From Buxus sempervirens (taxonomy: Eukaryota; Streptophyta; Magnoliopsida; Buxales; Buxaceae): DNA of 64,000 nucleotides. A program made the position numbers and the translations under genes. This document shows positions 9,681 through 19,766 of the stretch, one piece after another (positions within the stretch are counted from its first letter, which is position 1; every line of letters begins with the position of its first letter). The stretch covers positions 34,577,829 through 34,641,828 of the forward strand of contig OX387187.1 of the NCBI GenBank assembly GCA_947561395.2, given 5' to 3'. A model generated the notes under the pieces. That model did not search any database. It was given only the letters and a program-made list of their open reading frames with translations, and was not told the DNA's origin.

Positions 9681-11329
9681 ATGGAATCCGGATCATCTTC
9701 TGCCCCATTATTGTCTGTCCACACTGCCTCCCCTGCAAAACAGCCTTTTAGATCAAAACCCCCAAATCTCACTAGGTACAACCCTGTGGATTCCTTTTAC
9801 ACAAGGTGGGTTAACTCTATGTCCCTAGATGAGGAGAGGAGATGGGGTACTACCAATCTAGGCCATACCCTGCTCATTCCCAAGGTTCCCTTTAGGTGGG
9901 AGATTATAGAGGCCATGATTGGTCATTGGGTTCCTGATCTCAACTTGTTCCGTTTTGGGACCCATGAGATGACCCCAACCATTGAAGAGGTGGAAACCAT
10001 CCTGGGCCTGAGGTTTGATGAGAAGGTGGTGAATCCACCTCTAAGGCCCAGTTACAAAAAGGAAGCTTTTACTTTTTTGGGCATAGGGAAGAAGGACTTG
10101 GGGGATTCTGACACCCTTTTGACCCTATCTAAGGCTTTTTTGACTGAGAAGCTTTTGAGGGGAGAAGATAAGGAGGCCCGATTCAATGCGTTGACCCTGA
10201 TAGTGGTCAACCAGTTGCTTTTCCCACGGGAGGATGACGAGGTGGACTTGGCCTTGATTTCCGTGATATGCCAGGTTAGGGAGCGGGAGAGGTTGGCCCC
10301 TATGATTTTAGCTGGGATATATCAAGCTTTGACTGATTGCTACAATAGGAAGTCGAAACGCTTCCTAGCATGTGCCCAGATTCTGCAGGTAAAAAGTTTT
10401 TTTTTTTTTTTTTTTATACAATGTGCTGACACCTCTCTCTTTCTTTGCAGCTTTGGCTACTTGATCATTTGAGCCAGATTGAAGAGATCAATCGACACTT
10501 CTTCCCGAGTCTGAAAGTCCCTCTCTTGATGAGCAACAGGGGGTGCCCCGATATTCCAGGGGGCAAACAGGGCTGGTTCACTTTCTTGGGCTCGCTTCAG
10601 GATGACCAGGTGAGATGGCCTGGTACTTATCAGCCTAATGCGGAGACAGTGATTAGCTTCCGAGACCGCAACTTTCTGATTCTGGCGGGCCTGAAGCATG
10701 CAGTGCTGTATCTTCCTCTGCGGGTCCTTCGTCAGTTCCGAGCGACCCAGGGGATTATCATCCCATGTGGATATGAGGATCGTCTTGGGCCCCTTTCTAT
10801 GAAGCTGAATGCCTGGTTGATGAAGGAGTGGTCCTATGTCCGCTTTATGCATGGTCCAGTCTTCTCAGAAGCCCATGTGAAGGATTATCTCTTCTGGATC
10901 AAGGAGCAGATACAGACTCAGGCCCCGGTACCCGAAGATCCTCCTGTAGTCTTGGCTCCCACCTATGAGGACATTCTAGAGTCTGAGCGGGCTTCTCATA
11001 AGCGGCTTCAGCAGATATGGGTACGGGAGGCCCAAGAGCTCAGGATACAGGGCGCTTATCTGGAGAGGCAGCTTGAGGAACAGATCTCCCGCCGTACTGC
11101 CGTGGAAGAGAAGCTGGAGGAGCAGAGGCAGGCCCGTCGCTTTGAGGTCCGTATGATCCGGCAGAAGTACCAGGATACTTTGGCCAGCCTTAGGAGTATG
11201 CGGATCAGGCAGGCCCTTTCAGATGAGGTCATTTCCTTCCTGAGTGATCCCGCTGCAGAGGGGGCTTCAGGAGTCATTGCAGCTCAGGCAGCTCGGATTC
11301 GGGAGCTTGAGGAGCGGCTAGGAGATTAG
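9681..11329 (+). CDS. Antisense DUF7745-like protein with C-terminal coiled coil, Element 1 (intact)
   Basis: Two exons, 9681-10388 and 10451-11329, joined across a 62-nt intron (donor CAG/GTAAAA, poly-T tract, acceptor TTTGCAG) give 528 aa. I chose ATG 9681 because the upstream ATG at 9588 falls only about 18 bp after the TATA box and the Element 2 protein also starts here. Residues about 30-400 resemble the plant DUF7745 family found in transposon-linked proteins, with signatures PTIEEVETILGL and LAGIYQALTDCYNR. From about 411 to the end it is strongly coiled coil (LEEKLEEQRQARRFEV), ending LEERLGD. No catalytic motif is recognised. The reading frame has no lesion, unlike its Element 2 homologue, and most differences between the two are conservative. 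The gene converges on pol, 0.9 kb away. Function is unknown; a nuclear structural or DNA-associated role is conceivable. Confidence 0.75.
10389..10450 (+). other. 62-nt intron of the DUF7745-like gene
   Basis: GTAAAA donor, a run of about 19 T and TTTGCAG acceptor. Removal joins ...ILQ to LWLLDHL in frame. The same junction exists in Element 2 with a 231-nt pyrimidine-filled intron. Confidence 0.75.
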
Positions 11330-12264
11330 CTTTATTTCCTGCACATTTTTCATACCTTTGTACAAAATTGAACTCCAATAGTGGAAAGACAAAGGATTTA
11401 ATTCAAAATAAAAATTTTATATTATTGGCCTCAGAATGCTCAGATGCTTGTAAAAACAAAGGTTTTATGAAAAGTATTTGATTTCTCATCACTGGCCAAA
11501 GTATAATTTTTCTTTTTATATTTTTTTTGTATTTTTGAAATTTGGTCCATGCACTTAATCACCTATAATTAAAGGAATTAAAACCAGGTTAAATAATGAA
11601 AAGGGTAGTCCAGAAAATACTGAGGGATCAGAACCGTCCATCTTAGGACCTTTAGAGTCATCCCCAACTGCCAAAACTGTCCCCATTCTGCTCATGCCGA
11701 TTTTGCTTAAGGCTCAGATCCCCATGATCAACTCAACCTCTGATTTTCTTTCATTTTTCTTATTTTTTCTTTTTGCCTTTTTGCCAATATTGCCCCTAGC
11801 GCCAGTTACGGTTTTCACTAGGGCCGGCTTCTGAATTCCGTCATCACCCATCTTACTCTGATATTTGAATGAACAAGCTAAGATCACCGAGGGCTTAAAA
11901 ATAGGACGAAATAAAGGCTAGGCTCAGTTTATGAAAGAAAGGGTATTAAAGGCCCAAAAATTTTCAAGTGTGGAAATAGGTCAACCGGACTTACAGTCAT
12001 GATGAATTTAACCCTTTTTCCCCGAATTGCATTTTTTGCATCTTTTTTCACACTTGGCTTTCATTTGCCATTTCCATTGCTTTTCCTCTCTTTTTCTTTT
12101 TCTTTCCTTACTTTGCCCCAATTTGTTTTGCTCCAATTTAAGACTGTAAATCCGGTTTGGGTTTATCAAAGAAACGAACCGGCTCAACTTGGCTAGACTA
12201 GGGATTAAAATTTTTGAAGGAAATAAAGAAAAATGGCCTCGGATCATTTCCTAGAAATATTCAC
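11330..12264. other. Convergent spacer between the DUF7745-like gene and pol, Element 1
   Basis: No gene. Long blocks match Element 2 at 39880-40769, for example the stretch around TATTATTGGCCTCAGAAT and around TTACGGTTTTCACTAGGG. Both transcription units end here, so it should hold 3' UTR and polyadenylation signals for both strands. Its conservation is higher than that of other non-coding parts. Confidence 0.5.
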
Positions 12265-15200
12265 TCAAGGAAAATACCTTTTTACCGCATCAGAGTTAAT
12301 GGGCTCAGGAAAATCTGACCCATCCATTTCTGCCAAGATGAGTGCTCCCCCTGACAGGACTTTCTTGACGACATATGGGCCTTCCCAATTGGGCTTGAAC
12401 TTACCACGAGGGTCTTCCAAAAATGGTAGAATTTTCTTTAGCACTAAGTCTCCTTCTTGGAAAGTTCTGGGCCTCACTTTCTTATTGTAAGCCCGGGCCA
12501 TTCTCTTCTGGTACAACTGTCCATGGCAAATTGCTTTCAACCGTTTTTCTTCTATCAGGTTAAGTTGATCATGTCTTGACTGGATCCATTCAGCTTCTTC
12601 TAGTTCTGCTTCTATGAGCACTCGGAGTGAGGGGATCTCTACTTCCACGGGCAAGACTGCCTCCATCCCATAGACTAGGGAGTACGGGGTTGCTCCAGTT
12701 GAAGTCCGGATCGAGGTTCTGTAGGCATGTAGAGCAAGTGGCAGCATTTCATGCCAATCTTTGTAGCTCACTACCATCTTCTGAATAATTTTCTTTATAT
12801 TTTTGTTTGCTGCTTCCACTGCCCCATTCATCTTTGGCCTGTACGGAGCTGACTTATGGTGGATGATCTGAAACTGCTCACACATCTTCTTCATGTCCTT
12901 GTTCTTGATATTTGAAGCATTGTCAGATACTATGGCACTTGGCAGCCCATAGCGACAAATGATATTGTGCTTCAAAAATTTAATAACATGGTTGCTTGTG
13001 ATATTTGCATATGATGCTGCTTCCACCCATTTAGTGAAGTAATCAATTGCCACCAGGATGAATCTGTGCCCATTCGATGCCTTAGGTGAGATCATGCCAA
13101 TAACATCTATGCCCCACATAGAGAAGGGCCAGGGTGATGTCATGTTGTGCAGCTCGCCTGGGGGTGCATGCTTGTTATCTGCATATATCTGGCATTGATG
13201 GCACCTTTTGACATGTATACAGCAATCATGCTCCATGGTCGTCCAGTAGTATCCCAGCCTCAGGATCTTCTTAGCCAACATGTGTCCACTCATATGGGGC
13301 CCACAGACTCCTCCATGTACAGTCTCAATCAGCCTTTCCGATTCAGCCTTGGCAACACATCTTAGCAGAATGTCGTTATGTGACCTCTTGTACACATGTC
13401 CACCACTTAGTAGAAATTGACCAGCCAATCTCTGTATTGTCCTCTTCTCAGTAGCAGTGGCATTTTCTGGCAAACTCCGATTGTTCAAGAAATTTTTGAT
13501 ATCTTGAAACCACGGTGCTTCTTCTTCTTGTGCTCCCTCTAGAACGAGACAGTAAGCCGGTTCATCTCGGACCTCAATTTCCAGCGGTCTGATGTCTACT
13601 CCTTCTGATATGCTGACCATTGAAGCCAAGGTTGCTAGAGCATCTGCAAACTGATTCTTGGCCCTTGGCATATAGTTGAAGGAAATTCGAGTGAAATTTG
13701 TGCTTATTTCTTCCAAATACTGGTGATAGGGGATCAATTTGTGATCCTTGGTTTTCCACTCACCAGTTGTTTGGAAGATGATAAGACTCGAATCCCCGTA
13801 TACGTCAAGTTCCTCTACTCCATGATCCATGGCTGCTTGCAATCCAATTATGCATGCCTCATATTCTGCTATGTTATTGGTGCACTGGAATCTCAGCTTT
13901 ACTGCAATTGGGATATGTGAACCATCTGGTTTAACCAAGACTGCCCCTATTCCGTTCCCATTCATATTGGCGGCCCCATCAAAGAACATCTGCCAAGAAC
14001 TCTCACTGTCCTCCTCTTCAGTGTACAGAATTGCTTCATCTGGGAAGTTGGTCTTCAAGGGTTGATATTCTGGCAAAGGATGTGCAGCCAGGTGATCAGC
14101 TATGGCTTGACCCTTGATCGCCTTCTGGGTGATATATGTGAGGTCAAACTCGGACAGTAGTAGTTGCCACTTTGCCGTCCTGCCAGTCAGTGCCGGTTTC
14201 TCAAATAAATACTTCAGCGGGTCCATCCGGGATATCAATAGTGTGGAGTGACTAAGGAAATAATGCCTTAGCCTCTGAGTGGCCCACACTAGAGCACAGC
14301 AAGTCTTTTCCAATGGTGTGTATTTGGCTTCGTATTCCGTGAATTTTTTACTCAGATAGTAAATTGCCCTTTCTTTTCTACCAGTCTCATCATGCTGTCC
14401 CAAGACACATCCCATCGACGTTTCCAACACTGACAAGTACAGGATCAGCGGTCTTCCTGGAGTTGGTGGCACTAGCACAGGCGGGTTCAGCAAATACCTC
14501 TTTATTGTGTCAAATGCCTGTTGGCAGTCCTCATTCCAGACCGTCGGGTTATCTTTCCTCAAAAGTTTGAAAATTGGTTCACAGATAGCAGTGAACTGTG
14601 CTATGAACCGGCTTATGTATTGAATTCTTCCAAGAAAGCCCCTGACCTCCTTCTCAGTTCTGGGTGCTGGCATTTCAATTATGGCCTTGGCTTTAGCCGG
14701 GTCAATTTCAATTCCCCTTCGGCTCACTATAAACCCCAGTAATTTCCCTGATGTAGCCCCAAAGACGCACTTAGCCGGGTTAAGCCTTAAGCTGTACTTC
14801 CTGAGACGATCAAACACTTTCTTCAGATTGATCAAGTGGTCCTCCTCTTTGCATGATTTGGCAATCATATCATCCACGTAGACCTCCATCTCCTTGTGGA
14901 TCATGTCATGAAATAGTGCAGTCATGGCCCGCTGGTATGTTGCCCCGGCGTTCTTAAGCCCAAATGGCATGACTGTATAGTGAAATGTGCCCCAAGGTGT
15001 GATAAATGCTGTTTTCTCTTGATCCTCCTTAGCCATCTTGATCTGATTATATCCCGAGAAGCCATCCATGAAGGAAAACAGGCTATGTACCGCAGTATTA
15101 TCGACCAGAATGTCGATGTGTGGAAGCGGAAAATCGTCCTTTGGGCTTGCCCTGTTCAAGTCTCTATAGTCCACGCACATTCGGACCTTCCCGTCCTTCT

Positions 15201-15852
15201 TTGGTACCGGCACTATGTTTGCGAGCCACTCTGGGTACGTAGAGACTGCCAAAAATCCGGCTTGAAATTGTTTGACCACTTCATCCTTGACCTTCAAGGT
15301 CCATTCAGGCTTCAATCTTCTCAGCTTCTGCTTAATTGGCTTAACCCCTGGCAAAATTGGCAACTTGTGTACCACCATGTCAGTGTCCAACCCCGGCATG
15401 TCCCGATATGACCAAGCAAACACATCCTTGTAATCTGCCAAGAACAGTGACATTTCATTCTTCTGCACATCAGACAAGCATGACCCGATTTTTACAATTT
15501 TTGGGTCATCTTTGGTCCCAAGATTTATGGATATGGTCTCCTCAATATTAGGTTGGACCCCCTTTTCATGACGTTCCAATTGGTATTCAATTTCTTTTGG
15601 AACGTCTTCTTCTTCGACCTCGGTCTCTTCTTCGACCCCCATGAGATCAAAGTCGAGCTCAAGGTCGAAGTCATATTCAACCTGGTCTAATTCGGTCTGA
15701 TTGTATGGCTCATAAGTGGTTTGGACCTTTTTGAAAAATTTAAATTTTCTAGAAAAAATAGAAAAATCTTTTTGGGTTTTTTGTGGGCCTTCTAAACATA
15801 ATTCCCCTGAAGACGAAGGCCCATTAGAACCTTCAGGGAAATGGCATTCCAC
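12265..15852 (-). CDS. pol: Element 1 pol: RT, RNase H, archaeal-type RNase H, integrase
   Basis: Open frame of 1195 codons. RT lies at about 170-385 (VDYRDLN, PFGLKNAGATYQ, catalytic YVDD at 325-328). A first RNase H lies at about 465-590. A second, archaeal-type RNase H lies at about 618-745 with D625, E663, D687 and D737. The integrase has a zinc finger (H846, H853, C884, C887), catalytic D916, D977 and E1013, and a C-terminal GPY module at 1158-1160. Two RNase H domains are diagnostic of Tat elements. The first codon is a GTG at the frame edge, not a real start: in Element 2 this frame is continuous with the protease/G-patch part. Here an A9 instead of A10 run (15861-15869 as T on plus) puts it one base out of frame with the upstream ORF. 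All catalytic residues are present. Confidence 0.93.
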   Translation of the reverse strand: MECHFPEGSNGPSSSGELCLEGPQKTQKDFSIFSRKFKFFKKVQTTYEPYNQTELDQVEYDFDLELDFDLMGVEEETEVEEEDVPKEIEYQLERHEKGVQPNIEETISINLGTKDDPKIVKIGSCLSDVQKNEMSLFLADYKDVFAWSYRDMPGLDTDMVVHKLPILPGVKPIKQKLRRLKPEWTLKVKDEVVKQFQAGFLAVSTYPEWLANIVPVPKKDGKVRMCVDYRDLNRASPKDDFPLPHIDILVDNTAVHSLFSFMDGFSGYNQIKMAKEDQEKTAFITPWGTFHYTVMPFGLKNAGATYQRAMTALFHDMIHKEMEVYVDDMIAKSCKEEDHLINLKKVFDRLRKYSLRLNPAKCVFGATSGKLLGFIVSRRGIEIDPAKAKAIIEMPAPRTEKEVRGFLGRIQYISRFIAQFTAICEPIFKLLRKDNPTVWNEDCQQAFDTIKRYLLNPPVLVPPTPGRPLILYLSVLETSMGCVLGQHDETGRKERAIYYLSKKFTEYEAKYTPLEKTCCALVWATQRLRHYFLSHSTLLISRMDPLKYLFEKPALTGRTAKWQLLLSEFDLTYITQKAIKGQAIADHLAAHPLPEYQPLKTNFPDEAILYTEEEDSESSWQMFFDGAANMNGNGIGAVLVKPDGSHIPIAVKLRFQCTNNIAEYEACIIGLQAAMDHGVEELDVYGDSSLIIFQTTGEWKTKDHKLIPYHQYLEEISTNFTRISFNYMPRAKNQFADALATLASMVSISEGVDIRPLEIEVRDEPAYCLVLEGAQEEEAPWFQDIKNFLNNRSLPENATATEKRTIQRLAGQFLLSGGHVYKRSHNDILLRCVAKAESERLIETVHGGVCGPHMSGHMLAKKILRLGYYWTTMEHDCCIHVKRCHQCQIYADNKHAPPGELHNMTSPWPFSMWGIDVIGMISPKASNGHRFILVAIDYFTKWVEAASYANITSNHVIKFLKHNIICRYGLPSAIVSDNASNIKNKDMKKMCEQFQIIHHKSAPYRPKMNGAVEAANKNIKKIIQKMVVSYKDWHEMLPLALHAYRTSIRTSTGATPYSLVYGMEAVLPVEVEIPSLRVLIEAELEEAEWIQSRHDQLNLIEEKRLKAICHGQLYQKRMARAYNKKVRPRTFQEGDLVLKKILPFLEDPRGKFKPNWEGPYVVKKVLSGGALILAEMDGSDFPEPINSDAVKRYFP

Positions 15853-18800
15853 TATTGGAGTTTTTTTTTGGAAGCCACGTCAGTTTGCCGAACTAACGCT
15901 GCTTCAAAAGTAAGGGGAGTTTCCTCCCAATTGTTCAGTACAAAATTTTGGGGAGCAGGGGAAATAGGGAAAGCCCGCTCCTCAAGCCCAGCTTCCGATG
16001 CCATCATCACCGGGTGGGTACTGCCCTTTTCTGTTGCAGGGCCCAGTTCAGAAATGACCTTGTCTGGAACCTTTACTGCGGCCCAGTCAATGAATGGTAG
16101 TTCCATGTCTACCCCTGTCTTTTCGCCCTCAATCATGGCGAAGAATGCACCAACATCTTCAGAAAAATCCACCTGCTGCTCGGGCTGTGGTCCAGGCCCA
16201 TCCACTGCTCCCAGTATTGGAGATGGGTTATAGGGTTGTAAGGCCGAAACAGAAGGCTTTTGAAATGGGTTGACATTGTAGTAGGGAGGTTTTGATTGGT
16301 CCATAGGAGGAGAAATTTGGATTATATAAGCGGGTTTAGGGAAACTTTCCCTTAAATGAGGGAGTTTTCCTTTGCTTCTGCTCTCCCCTTCTTCGTGCTT
16401 CATTCTTCTCCAGCCTCTGGGCTTGAAGCCCAACCCTACCTTGGGGATTAGTTTCTTAGCCGTGATTGGCTCCACCATCCCCTGCAGATTGATCCCCAGG
16501 CCTTTCCCTGGGTGAAAGTGGTATTTCTCCATCACTTTCTTGACCATCCTTTCTGCAGTGGTCCCCTTTTCTCTCTTTTTCTCACACCCCCCAGGTATGT
16601 AATTTACCGCCTCAAATTGAAATGAGTGGAATGCAATCTTGTCGACAGTCAAGTCCACATTGATTAATGGTACATCAGGTGACACAATGGGCGGCACCAA
16701 GTTTTCGGCTAGGACTGTTATCACCCTTTGCCCTCTTACATATTTCACCCTTTGGTGGAGCGTGGATGGTATTGCCCTAGCCGAATGTATCCACGGCCTT
16801 CCTAGGAGCAGATTGAAGGCTGCGGGTATATCCATCACCTCAAATGTGATGTTAAAGATATTCGGCCCAATTGTGACCTGCAGTTCAATCTCCCCTAGGG
16901 AGTGGGTCTTGGAGCTATCAAAAGCCCTTACTATCCGCCCATTTTGCTTGATCCTTGACTGGTCCAGACCCAGCTTGGTAAAAGTGATTAACGGGCAAAC
17001 GTTTAACGCTGACCCGTTGTCGATTAAAACCCGTGCAACCATGCAGCCCTTACAAAGCACAGTGATGTGCAAAGGGTCCACATGATAACACCCACCTGGG
17101 CTGATCTCACCCTCTGAGAAACTTATCACATTATGTGACAAGATTTGACCAACCATTTTGCCAAGCTGGTCTGGATCAATGGTCTGGGACACGTGTGCAC
17201 TCTGTAGCACCCTTAACAATGCATCCCTATGCTTTTCAGAATTCAGCAAAAGGCCCAGTATCGAAATCTGGGCCGGGACCTTATTTAGCTGATCCACAAG
17301 ATTGAATTCACTTTTTTTTATTATTTTAATGAGGTCTGCAGCCTCATTTTCTGCACCCTGGGGGGTGTCTTCTCCTACTTTATTTTTTCCTTTCTGTTTT
17401 CTTTTTTCATTTTCTTTTTCTGTTTTTTCTTTTTCTACTTCTGTCTCTTTTTCTTTCTCTTCACCCCCTGCACATCTCCCCGACCTCGTCATGAGGTTCA
17501 CCTCCTCCTGGTTCTGGTTCCTGACCATTGGAACCGTAGCCGTGATTCCCTCGCTGTAATTCCATGGTACAGCGGCCTCAGAATAGGCTAGTTTAGGGAT
17601 GTTAACCACTAATGGCTGGAGTCTGGACCGGGATGTATGGGCCGGTTTAGGGATAGTATGGGCTGGCTGCACATTTACAACCAGGGGTTGAAGTTTGGAT
17701 TTAGTGGGGACAGAAGAAGTGATGGAAGCAGTGGTGGGGTCAAGATTGATGACCAGTGGAGCCTTAGACGGCTTGGATGGGGAACAAGTGGGTGGACTGC
17801 AATTGAAGACCAATGCGGGCCTTGCAGTATTCATCTGGGTCATAAGAGATGAGACCCGGTTCAAAGAGGAACTTATGTCCTCAGCAGCTGTATTATTTTT
17901 TTGGGAGACCATGTTGATCTCCTCTTCTTCCTCTTCTGGGAAAAATCGGACCTGGACCGTGGTCCCCACGGGAGCTATGAGCTGTGATGGGTCAAAGGCC
18001 CTTCTGGTGGTGGATATGGCAGTGATGGAGTTGGATGGGCCTGCCCCATTGTGGTAAGGCAGAGGATTCTGCCCAATATCATTCCCCGACGGGGCGGGTG
18101 CAGCAGTGTTAAAGACCAAAGCCTTCTGGTCCAACAGGTCCTGGACCGCATGCTTCAATACCCAGCAGGTATCTGTAGAATGCCCCGGTGCACCCATGTG
18201 GAAGTCACAGGTGACTGATGTGTCAAAATTTCTCCCCCTGGTGGCATTCGGGTTGGGCTCTTTCAGAGTCAAGTATTCACCCTTTAGCAGGGTTGGCAAT
18301 AGTTGGGAAAGAGATATTGGTAGAGGGGTGAAAACCCGGTTTTTTCTTGCTGCGAACCAGGCATCCCGCTCCTCCTTAGAAAAAGTCCTCCTTGTGTTAG
18401 CTGGCACAGAGGGAGGGAAGTTGACATTCAGCGGGGTCTGGTACGACTGCTGGGCCTGCTGGGCCTGTTGGGGTGCCGAGATGTTCACGTGCAGTGGCTT
18501 CTTGGCTGGAGGAGCCTGGACCAGGTTCACCTCTCCTTCTTTTCGGGCCCCTGTCTTTTTAAACCCGGCCCCTTTCTTCTGGGCCATGGAGGCCGAGGAA
18601 TCAGACTGCCCAGTCAGAGTAGAGTAGTCTATCAGCCTTCCTGACCTGACCCCTTCTTCGATCCGGTCAGCCACCTGCACCAGGGCTGTAAAGTTGGTGG
18701 TGATCTGGCCCACCAGATGGTTGTAAAAGGGCTGCCCTAGTGTGCCCATAAATGTGGAGATCATCTCCGGCTCTTGCATAGGTGGCCTGACCTGGGAGGC

Positions 18801-19559
18801 GGCCTCTCTCCACCTCTTGGCGTATTGCCGCACCGGTTCATCCTTCCCCTTGGTCATCCTCATCATGTCGTACCGGTCCGGCACGATCTCCGAGTTGAAC
18901 TTGTACTGGTCCAAGAAAGCGTCTGCTAGGTCCTTCCACCTCCTAATCCTTCCATGGTCCACTGTAGCGAACCACCGAAGGGCTGACCCGGTCAGACTCC
19001 TCTGGAAGAGCTGGATCAGTATGCCATCATCCCGGCCAAACTGGCACAGGGCCCCGCAGTATAATTTGAGATGGCTCAATGGGCAGCCCGTGCCATCAAA
19101 CTTGTCAAAATCCGGGCACCTGAACTTAGCCGGTAGACAGACGTCCGGGTACATGCACAGGTCCTCGAAGGTGGTGCCTGCATGGCTGCCTCCCCCCTTC
19201 ACCTCTTTCAGCTCTGCCTGGATTCTTTCTATCCTCAGCAGCATTTTCTTTTCCATCTCATCCCTAGCCTTTTCTTTTTCCAGCTCTTTCTCAGACTCCG
19301 CCATATTTTCCCTGATCAGAATGGGTTCAGGGACTGGTTCAGAAATGGGCTCAGGCATGGGCTGAGCCGGAGGCGGAATGTAGGCCTGAGGTGGTGGTGC
19401 CTGATGGGAAGTAGATGCTTGGTTCTGGGCTTGGGCCTGTTGGGCCTGAGCCGCCAGTAGGTCACCCAGCATCTTGGCCAGACCGGCCACTTGCTCCTGC
19501 AGTTGAGTAAAGTCCTGAGCAGGGACAGTAGCTTGGGCTTGGTTCTCTTCAGTATTCAT
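15852..19559 (-). CDS. gag: Element 1 gag, protease and G-patch ORF
   Basis: The frame runs from 19610, but I place the start at ATG 19559 because Element 2 starts at the matching codon. Counting from the frame start, residues about 175-320 are a Retrotrans_gag capsid domain (WKDLADAFL, RPPMQEPEM). A CHHC zinc-knuckle-like motif lies at 468-482 (C468, H471, H477, C482). A Pro-rich linker at 598-671 has four PLVVN-like repeats. An acidic/Lys charged block lies at about 705-750. The aspartic protease has active site DNGSA at 864-868 and LLLGRPW at 934-940. A G-patch follows at about 1020-1062 (HPGKGLGINLQG). The frame ends with TAG at 15852-15854, just after a poly-Lys codon run, because of the one-base shift relative to Element 2. 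Product: virus-like-particle protein plus protease. Confidence 0.9.
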   Translation of the reverse strand: MNTEENQAQATVPAQDFTQLQEQVAGLAKMLGDLLAAQAQQAQAQNQASTSHQAPPPQAYIPPPAQPMPEPISEPVPEPILIRENMAESEKELEKEKARDEMEKKMLLRIERIQAELKEVKGGGSHAGTTFEDLCMYPDVCLPAKFRCPDFDKFDGTGCPLSHLKLYCGALCQFGRDDGILIQLFQRSLTGSALRWFATVDHGRIRRWKDLADAFLDQYKFNSEIVPDRYDMMRMTKGKDEPVRQYAKRWREAASQVRPPMQEPEMISTFMGTLGQPFYNHLVGQITTNFTALVQVADRIEEGVRSGRLIDYSTLTGQSDSSASMAQKKGAGFKKTGARKEGEVNLVQAPPAKKPLHVNISAPQQAQQAQQSYQTPLNVNFPPSVPANTRRTFSKEERDAWFAARKNRVFTPLPISLSQLLPTLLKGEYLTLKEPNPNATRGRNFDTSVTCDFHMGAPGHSTDTCWVLKHAVQDLLDQKALVFNTAAPAPSGNDIGQNPLPYHNGAGPSNSITAISTTRRAFDPSQLIAPVGTTVQVRFFPEEEEEEINMVSQKNNTAAEDISSSLNRVSSLMTQMNTARPALVFNCSPPTCSPSKPSKAPLVINLDPTTASITSSVPTKSKLQPLVVNVQPAHTIPKPAHTSRSRLQPLVVNIPKLAYSEAAVPWNYSEGITATVPMVRNQNQEEVNLMTRSGRCAGGEEKEKETEVEKEKTEKENEKRKQKGKNKVGEDTPQGAENEAADLIKIIKKSEFNLVDQLNKVPAQISILGLLLNSEKHRDALLRVLQSAHVSQTIDPDQLGKMVGQILSHNVISFSEGEISPGGCYHVDPLHITVLCKGCMVARVLIDNGSALNVCPLITFTKLGLDQSRIKQNGRIVRAFDSSKTHSLGEIELQVTIGPNIFNITFEVMDIPAAFNLLLGRPWIHSARAIPSTLHQRVKYVRGQRVITVLAENLVPPIVSPDVPLINVDLTVDKIAFHSFQFEAVNYIPGGCEKKREKGTTAERMVKKVMEKYHFHPGKGLGINLQGMVEPITAKKLIPKVGLGFKPRGWRRMKHEEGESRSKGKLPHLRESFPKPAYIIQISPPMDQSKPPYYNVNPFQKPSVSALQPYNPSPILGAVDGPGPQPEQQVDFSEDVGAFFAMIEGEKTGVDMELPFIDWAAVKVPDKVISELGPATEKGSTHPVMMASEAGLEERAFPISPAPQNFVLNNWEETPLTFEAALVRQTDVASKKKLQ

Positions 19560-19766
19560 GGCTCTTGCTTTGGATCTGGTCACGGGAGCAATGACTGCAA
19601 ATAAGTGCACCTGGGTTAAATGTACCTGGAAAAAAATGAATAGAACATGTTAGCTTCAACTTAACTTGAGTCACACCCCTATATATGTAAACCAGTAGGT
19701 TAGGTGAACACCAGCCAGAAAAAATTTTTTGTTTTTGTTTTTGTTTTTTTTTTTGTTTTGAGTTGG

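Noticed and set aside
13147..19460. Many plus-strand ORFs of 60-207 codons across gag-pol
   Set aside because: Shadows of the minus-strand gag and pol frames, with no independent domains.
19597..19625. Splice acceptor TTTGCAG upstream of gag in Element 1, as in spliced Ogre RNA
   Set aside because: The AG is not conserved at the matching place in Element 2, and no donor could be assigned.
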